Of a stretch of DNA of 64,000 nt, positions 59,070 through 64,000 are shown piece by piece. Position 1 is the first letter of the stretch, and each line of letters begins with the position of its first letter. The notes beneath the pieces are model-generated. The model saw nothing but the letters and a program-made list of their open reading frames with translations, searched no databases and was not told where the DNA came from. Source of the stretch: Lachnospiraceae bacterium (GTDB lineage: Bacteria > Bacillota > Clostridia > Lachnospirales > Anaerotignaceae); the NCBI GenBank assembly GCA_019422065.1, contig JAHZEA010000009.1, forward strand, positions 29,340 through 93,339, in the 5' to 3' direction. Position numbers and translations under genes: made by a program.

Positions 59070-60881
59070 TCAGCTAAGTCTTTTAATAGTAAGTGAACAG
59101 TCAGCATTTGGGTATATTATAAGGCTTCCTGCATTGGAATTATCGTTTACTTGGAGTACTAAATCCAGTACATCGTTGTTTGCCAGTGTTACATATGATG
59201 TGTTGTAGTAATTCTGTTTGCTCTGGTTTGGTGAAATACTTGCATTGCATACTGTTTGTGGTATGGCAACACCGTTTTTGCGTATTGCTGTTGTAAAAGT
59301 TATGTTTGTTGTAGTTGTTTTTGAGTCGCTTGTGCCTTTAGGTGCAATACCTATGCTGTATGATATTTCGTAGTTTCCGCCGCTATTAACCATCATGTTG
59401 TTTAAACCTGTTGTTATATTTGAAAGCGGCATTATAGAATCAAGCTGTACCTGCTGATAAGTTCCGGATGAAGCAGGTTTTGCAGTTTGGCTTTTGGAAT
59501 GATATAATCCGCCGTAAGCCGCAAGGCCGTTTGTGCCGTCTTTTCCATCTTTACCGTCTTTACCAGCAGGAATAGTGAAGTTAAAGACAGCGTCCTGGTT
59601 AGTACCTGTATTTGTAACAAAAGCGTTAGTACCAGGAGTTCCAGTAGTTGTGGTTCCTATAGATACAGTGGCTGGAGTACCGTCTGCACCGTCAGTGCCG
59701 TCAGTACCGTTTTTGCCGGCAGGAATAGTAAAGTTAAAAACAGCGTTCTGTGCTGTACCAGAGTTAGTAACAGAAGCATTTGTGCCCGGAGCACCAGTAG
59801 TAGTAGTGCCAACAGTAACAGTAGCAGGTGTTCCGTCTTTTCCGTTTTCACCGGCAGGAATAGTAAAGTCAAAAACAGCATTCTGAGTAGTGCCGGAGTT
59901 AGTAACAGAAGCATCAGTACCCGGAGCGCCAGTAGTAGTAGTGCCAACAGTAACAGTAGCAGGAGTGCCGTCTGTACCGTCAGTACCATCTTTGCCGTTT
60001 TCACCGGCAGGAATAGTAAAGTTTAAAACAGCATTCTGTGCTGTACCAGAGTTAGTAACAGAAGCATTTGTGCCCGGAGCACCAGTAGTAGTGGTGCCAA
60101 CAGTAACAGTAGCAGGTGTTCCGTCTTTGCCGTTTTCACCAGCAGGAATAGTAAAGTTTAAAACAGCATTCTGAGTAGTGCCGGAGTTAGTAACAGAAGC
60201 GTCAGTACCCGGAGCGCCAGTAGTAGTAGTGCCAACGGTAACAGTAGCAGGAGTACCGTCTTTTCCGTCAGTGCCGTTAGTACCGTTAGCACCATTTTGT
60301 CCGGCAGGAATAGTAAAGTTTAAAACAGCATTCTGTGCTGTACCAGAGTTAGTAACAGAAGCATTTGTACCCGGGGCGCCAGTAGTAGTAGTGCCAACAG
60401 TAACAGTAGCAGGAGTACCGTCTTTTCCGTTTGTGCCGTTAGCGCCGGCAGGAATAGTAAAGTTTAAAACAGCATTCTGTGCTGTACCGGAATTTGTAAC
60501 AGAAGCGGCAGTACCCGGCGCTCCTGTGGTAGTTGAACCAACAGTAACTGTGGCAGGTGTGCCGTTAGCACCGTTTTGTCCGGCAGGTATTGTAAAATTT
60601 AAAACCGCATTACAGTCTGTGCCTGAATTGGTGACAGAAGCAACGGTACCCGGCGCACCTGTTGTGGTGCTTCCAACGGTAACGCTTGGGTTTGTGCAGC
60701 AGTCTTTGTTATGACAGCAGCAGTTAGAACAATTAGAGCAATTTGAACAGTTAGAGCAGTTAGAACAATTGCGGCGGCATGATGAATTGTTGATTGAGCA
60801 GCAGTTTGAATTGCCGTTTTGACGACAGTCACACCTGCGCTCGCTTTCGTTTGAGTAGTTTGAGCTGTTTGAATAATACAT
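59070..60881 (-). CDS. Collagen-like repeat surface protein (603 residues)
   Basis: A 603-residue relative of the neighbouring protein. The N-terminus is polar (MYYSNSSNYSNESERRCDCR) and contains five N-C-S tripeptides in a row (about 38-52) and many further cysteines. Eight repeat units (about 66-448) follow the same plan, with 3, 4, 6, 3, 5, 3, 5 and 4 collagen-type G-x-y triplets. The C-terminal domain (about 450-603) differs from that of its neighbour (GLYHSKSQTAKPASSGTYQQ, ending CSLTIKRLS) and resembles trimeric jelly-roll tips. The cysteine cluster could cross-link the protein to the coat or exosporium base. Confidence 0.8.
   Translation of the reverse strand: MYYSNSSNYSNESERRCDCRQNGNSNCCSINNSSCRRNCSNCSNCSNCSNCSNCCCHNKDCCTNPSVTVGSTTTGAPGTVASVTNSGTDCNAVLNFTIPAGQNGANGTPATVTVGSTTTGAPGTAASVTNSGTAQNAVLNFTIPAGANGTNGKDGTPATVTVGTTTTGAPGTNASVTNSGTAQNAVLNFTIPAGQNGANGTNGTDGKDGTPATVTVGTTTTGAPGTDASVTNSGTTQNAVLNFTIPAGENGKDGTPATVTVGTTTTGAPGTNASVTNSGTAQNAVLNFTIPAGENGKDGTDGTDGTPATVTVGTTTTGAPGTDASVTNSGTTQNAVFDFTIPAGENGKDGTPATVTVGTTTTGAPGTNASVTNSGTAQNAVFNFTIPAGKNGTDGTDGADGTPATVSIGTTTTGTPGTNAFVTNTGTNQDAVFNFTIPAGKDGKDGKDGTNGLAAYGGLYHSKSQTAKPASSGTYQQVQLDSIMPLSNITTGLNNMMVNSGGNYEISYSIGIAPKGTSDSKTTTTNITFTTAIRKNGVAIPQTVCNASISPNQSKQNYYNTSYVTLANNDVLDLVLQVNDNSNAGSLIIYPNADCSLTIKRLS
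59538..60686 (-). repeat. Tandem coding repeats with a higher-order two-unit period
   Basis: Eight units. Units 3 to 7 alternate between APGTN/TAQNAV and APGTD/TTQNAV types, so the array seems to have grown by duplicating a unit pair. Confidence 0.8.
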
Positions 60882-60974
60882 TTAATTACATCCTTTTTTT
60901 GATTTTTATAGTACATATTATTCATAAAAGCTCTTTATGTTACACTTTTTTAAATAAATATCGTAAAAATACTA

Positions 60975-61007
60975 AAAACCGCCGAAAATGTGTATTTCGA
61001 CGGTTTT
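60975..61007 (-). terminator. Rho-independent terminator of ppk
   Basis: AAAACCGCCGAAA (60975-60987) pairs with TTTCGACGGTTTT (60995-61007) with one mismatch. On the minus strand TAGTATTTT follows. Confidence 0.85.
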
Positions 61008-61016
61008 GTGCAGCAT

Positions 61017-63176
61017 TTATTTGTTTTTGCCAAATATTCTTTGCAAAAGGCTTTTGTGCTCTATTGCTTTAGGCGGCTCTTTTATGGCGGCATTTAAAGG
61101 TTTATGCAGGCTGTTTTCCATAAAATACAGCTGGGAGTCTATTTTATCTCCGCTTTCACTGTATTTTTTAATGTAGTTGCCATCGCTTAAAAGAACCCTT
61201 GCTTTAACATTATCTTTAAGTATAATGTAGAGTATTTTCAAAATCTGATTTTTAACATCCGCATCGTAAATAGGACAAGCTATCTCCACACGCCTTGATA
61301 TATTTCTTGTCATTAAATCCGCTGAGGATATAAATATTTTTGTGTTTTGGCCTGTTCCAAAGCAGTAAATCCTAGAATGCTCTAAATATCGGCCTACAAT
61401 ACTTGTAACAGTTATGTTTTCTGTTTTATCTTCAATTCCGGGTCTAAGGCAGCATATACCGCGCAGTATAAGCTGTATTTTAACCCCGGCTTTTGAAGCC
61501 TCGGAAAACTTGTCTATTATATCCCTTTCAGTAAGGGAGTTTGCCTTAATTATAATTCGGCCTTTGTCGCCTTTAGCTATTTCCTCATCTATAAGGCGCA
61601 TAATATTAGGCTTAAGTGATATAGGCGCAACTAAAAGTTTAGAATAGCTGCCGTTAAGGTTTGCTATAAGCATGTTTTGGAAAAATACTGTTGCGTCATG
61701 GCCTATTTCATCGTCAGCAGTCATAAGGCAAAGGTCTGTATACATAAGAGCCGTTTTTTCGTTATAATTTCCTGTGCCTATTTGTGTTATATACTTCATG
61801 TTGTTTTTAACACGTCTTGTAATAAGGCATATTTTGGAATGGCATTTAAAGTTATCTATGCCGTATATAACGCGGCAGCCGCTTTGTTCCAATCTTTCGG
61901 CCCAAGCTATGTTGTTGGCCTCATCAAAACGCGCCCTAAGCTCTACAAGAACGGTTACATCTTTGCCGTTTTCTGCGGCAGTGCACAGCTCATGAGCTAT
62001 TTTTGAGGCTGAAGCAAGGCGGTAAATAGTTATTTTAATTGAAATTACGTTTTCATCTTTAGCCGATTCCCGCAGAAGCTTTAAAAACGGCTCCATTTGG
62101 TCAAAAGGATAGAACAAAAGTCTGTCTTTTTGTTCTATTTGTTTTATAATGCTCTCGTTAGGGTTTAAATCTTCCGGATACCTTGGGGAATATGGTGTAT
62201 ACTTAATGTCGCCTAAGAATGAGTCGGGAATTTTTTTCTCTAAACTGAAAACATATTTCATATTAATAGGCGATGTAGTAAAAAATACTTGATTTTTATC
62301 TATATCCAGCCTTTTTTGCAGCATTTCCGAAAGCTTTTCAATGCCGTTTGCTTTTTCACCCTGAACTTCAAGGCGTACAGGCGCAAGACGACCGCGCTTT
62401 TTAAGCAGGTGGCTCATTATTTTAAGGTAGTCATCATCGGAATCATCGAATTTTTCCTCATCAAAGCTTATATCTGCGTTACGGGTAACAGAAACAACGG
62501 CGCTTTTTGAAACATTGTAAATACCAAATACCTGCTGACAGCGGTTAAGTATAATGTTTTCAATCCTTATAAACCTAAGGGGTCTTTCTGAAAGTGTTAT
62601 AAAAGGCGGCAGTGACTCTGGTACAGGTATTATGCCTAGTGATACTTTGTCTTTTTTGCCCTGAAGCGTTGCAGCTATGTAAAGAGTTTTGTTCTTTAAA
62701 TGCGGGAAAGGATGATGTGGGTCTATAATCTGCGGCGAAAGAACAGGGTTTATAAGCTGGTCAAAGTAATTATTTACAATCTTGCTTTCGTCCTCCGTTA
62801 ATTGCTCCTCAGTAACATCGCTTATGCCGTATTCGTCTAAAATACGGCATACATCTTTGTAAGTTTTGTCGCGCTTTGCAATAAGGGCAGGCACTGCGGC
62901 AAATATTTTTCTAAGCTGGTCTATAGGCGAATCGCCTGTTTTATTGTCTTTGTCATCAGGCGTAATTTGGGCCAAGTCAAAAAGACTGCCCACACGCACC
63001 ATAAAAAACTCGTCTAAATTACTTGTAAATATTGATATAAATTTTAAACGCTCTATAACAGGCACGCTTTCGTCCATTGCCTCCTCAAGAACGCGGTTGT
63101 TGAATTTAAGCCAGCTTAATTCTCTGTTTTGTGTGAAAGAAAAATCGTTCATGCTTTTTTTAGTATTCTCTGACAT
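61017..63176 (-). CDS. ppk1: Polyphosphate kinase 1
   Basis: A 719-residue PPK1, which reversibly makes polyphosphate from ATP. The N-terminal domain begins with FTQNRELSWLKFNNRVLEEA (about 14-33) and SIFTSNLDEFFMVRVG. The catalytic domain carries ARFDEANNIAWAERLEQSG and the phospho-histidine motif FKCHSKICLITRR (about 448-460), with GTGNYNEKTALMYTDLCLMT after it. Length is normal. The ATG at 63176 has AGGGAGGG upstream. It overlaps the stop region of the ppx gene by 28 bp, so the two are translationally coupled: one makes, the other degrades polyphosphate. Confidence 0.95.
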   Translation of the reverse strand: MSENTKKSMNDFSFTQNRELSWLKFNNRVLEEAMDESVPVIERLKFISIFTSNLDEFFMVRVGSLFDLAQITPDDKDNKTGDSPIDQLRKIFAAVPALIAKRDKTYKDVCRILDEYGISDVTEEQLTEDESKIVNNYFDQLINPVLSPQIIDPHHPFPHLKNKTLYIAATLQGKKDKVSLGIIPVPESLPPFITLSERPLRFIRIENIILNRCQQVFGIYNVSKSAVVSVTRNADISFDEEKFDDSDDDYLKIMSHLLKKRGRLAPVRLEVQGEKANGIEKLSEMLQKRLDIDKNQVFFTTSPINMKYVFSLEKKIPDSFLGDIKYTPYSPRYPEDLNPNESIIKQIEQKDRLLFYPFDQMEPFLKLLRESAKDENVISIKITIYRLASASKIAHELCTAAENGKDVTVLVELRARFDEANNIAWAERLEQSGCRVIYGIDNFKCHSKICLITRRVKNNMKYITQIGTGNYNEKTALMYTDLCLMTADDEIGHDATVFFQNMLIANLNGSYSKLLVAPISLKPNIMRLIDEEIAKGDKGRIIIKANSLTERDIIDKFSEASKAGVKIQLILRGICCLRPGIEDKTENITVTSIVGRYLEHSRIYCFGTGQNTKIFISSADLMTRNISRRVEIACPIYDADVKNQILKILYIILKDNVKARVLLSDGNYIKKYSESGDKIDSQLYFMENSLHKPLNAAIKEPPKAIEHKSLLQRIFGKNK

Positions 63177-64000
63177 AAATATCCCTCCCTTACACCAAAA
63201 CAGCTGACTACTATTTTTTTACATTCCATTTTCTGCATAACACCGTTTAATATAAGTGTTCCCGGTATTATGGTATGGATACGGTCCGGACAGTGCTTTA
63301 ATATAACAGATGTTGCTGTTTTTTTGTCCGAGCAGAGCAAATCAATAAGTTTTTCCATTTGGGCTGAAGTTATAACTCGGTTTTTCTTTTCAGCGCCAAA
63401 AACAGAATTTGAAATTTTTAAAATAGCCCTTGCTGTACCGCCTACGCAGTAAATGGCATCGTCGCTTGCTACGCTTTTAATGCCGCTGTCTTTAATTGCT
63501 TTTTTTATATAATTGCGCATTGCAGAGACCTCGGATTTTTTAGGCAGTATTTTAGTTACAAAATCGGAATACAGCTTAAGTGAGCCAAGAGGTATGCTTA
63601 TGGCCTCGGTTATTTCGTTTTTATCAAGTGAAACTATTTCGGTACTGCCGCCGCCGGTATCTATAAATACGCCGTTTTCCATTTCAGTATCGTTCATGGC
63701 ACCTTTACAGCTGAATACGGCTTCGTCATAGCCTGATATAACTTCTATATCAAAGCCTGTGCCTTTTTTAATTTCCGAAACAGATTCTTCCGTATTCGAT
63801 ATGTTTCTAAGTGAGGCAGTGGCAAAAACAGAATATTCTGTAATATCAAGGCTTTCTAATATATGCTTAAACTCCAAAAGGCATGAGCAGGCTTTGTCTA
63901 TGCCGTCTTTTGTCATTATGCCGTTTTTTACATATCCGGCAAGACCTGCCATTGTTTTTTCTTTAAAAAGTGTTTTAAACCGGCCCGAGCCAATCTCGTA
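63149..64000 (-). CDS. Exopolyphosphatase/Ppx-GppA phosphatase, N-terminus cut by window edge
   Basis: The frame on the minus strand runs open from the stop at 63149 to the window end. The internal ATG at 63952 is not the true start: the codons before it read YEIGSGRFKTLFKEKTMAGL, which matches the family region just after the first ATP-binding loop (usually DIGSNSxRL). Visible parts are FATASLRN, the second glycine loop FIDTGGGSTEIV and VGGTARAIL (phosphate-2/adenosine-type motifs), and VVSCFGVREGYL at the end. It removes terminal phosphates from polyphosphate or converts pppGpp. The gene precedes ppk1 and overlaps it by 28 bp. Confidence 0.9.
   Translation of the reverse strand, partial: YEIGSGRFKTLFKEKTMAGLAGYVKNGIMTKDGIDKACSCLLEFKHILESLDITEYSVFATASLRNISNTEESVSEIKKGTGFDIEVISGYDEAVFSCKGAMNDTEMENGVFIDTGGGSTEIVSLDKNEITEAISIPLGSLKLYSDFVTKILPKKSEVSAMRNYIKKAIKDSGIKSVASDDAIYCVGGTARAILKISNSVFGAEKKNRVITSAQMEKLIDLLCSDKKTATSVILKHCPDRIHTIIPGTLILNGVMQKMECKKIVVSCFGVREGYLCQRILKKA

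Noticed and set aside
57987..60686. Regular DNA repeats that might suggest a CRISPR array
   Set aside because: The repeats are 130 bp or longer, are in frame and encode protein; there are no short repeats with unique spacers and no cas genes.
57968..60714. Several long plus-strand open frames rich in V, P and A opposite the collagen-like genes
   Set aside because: They are by-products of the repeats on the minus strand: the same motif recurs in translation and there are no ribosome-binding sites.

Overview
The window is a stretch of low-GC, AT-rich chromosome from a Gram-positive, endospore-forming anaerobe of the class Clostridia. The reasons are the codon use (AT-ending codons, TTG/GTG starts behind strong GGAGG sites), lipoproteins instead of periplasmic binding proteins, a CotS-like spore coat gene, two collagen-like spore-surface-type genes, a T-box leader, and an acyl-CoA dehydrogenase/Etf operon typical of amino-acid-fermenting Clostridia. 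An Anaerotignum-like or other Lachnospirales member is my inference, not a demonstrated identity. I found no rRNA, tRNA, CRISPR array, complete insertion sequence or prophage.

Layout. 1-1.2 kb: partial MerR regulator and a B3/B4-domain protein. 1.2-8.8 kb: amino-acid catabolism, with two divergent Cys/Met-metabolism PLP lyases, an AstE/AspA-like metallo-deacylase, an AEC permease and an AGCS sodium/alanine symporter; several of these share a TTGACTCTAT-like promoter motif. 9.1-16.6 kb: housekeeping and envelope genes (AI-2E permease, cca, CotS-like, PEGA protein, phosphoglucomutase). 17.2-25.3 kb: a large fermentation operon with a GlcD-type FAD lactate/glycolate dehydrogenase, four tandem paralogous acyl-CoA dehydrogenases and etfBA, preceded by a potentially structured leader. 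25.3-26.8 kb: a small accessory islet (two Xre regulators, an unknown small ORF, a GC-rich palindromic element, a ribbon-helix-helix protein). 26.8-32.6 kb: a polar amino-acid ABC transporter and a tryptophan-type trpXYZ ABC transporter under a T-box with a UGG specifier. 32.6-37.8 kb: an RND/MMPL exporter with a secreted coiled-coil partner, divergent from a TetR gene over a multi-half-site operator. 37.9-42.5 kb: split chromate transporter, aldehyde dehydrogenase, and an ArsR/ArsP-like permease/thioredoxin cluster. 43.1-48.1 kb: gyrB-gyrA and secG. 48.4-51.9 kb: orphan TRAP-type binding protein, AEC permease, DUF1653 protein, Hsp20. 52.0-57.5 kb: a two-component system (binding-protein/LytS-like sensor kinase plus a receiver-BTAD regulator) next to a YfcC-type transporter and an M20 amidohydrolase. 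57.5-60.9 kb: two repeat-rich collagen-like proteins. 61.0-64.0 kb: ppk and a partial ppx.

The most interesting signal is at 52-57.5 kb. The response regulator carries a SARP-like output (winged helix plus BTAD), and the transporter promoter has two exact TGTCAGA heptamers spaced 11 bp apart and ending 7 bp before a TATAAT box, with no -35 consensus. This is the geometry known for SARP activator sites in actinomycetes. Together the locus reads as a self-contained sense-import-hydrolyse module for an N-acyl or peptide-like amino-acid derivative. Other points worth a look are the serine/alanine linkers shared by three unrelated lipoproteins, the four-fold acyl-CoA dehydrogenase array, the structured leaders before the symporter and glcD genes, the widely spaced CIRCE-like half-sites before hsp20, and the GC-rich palindromic element.
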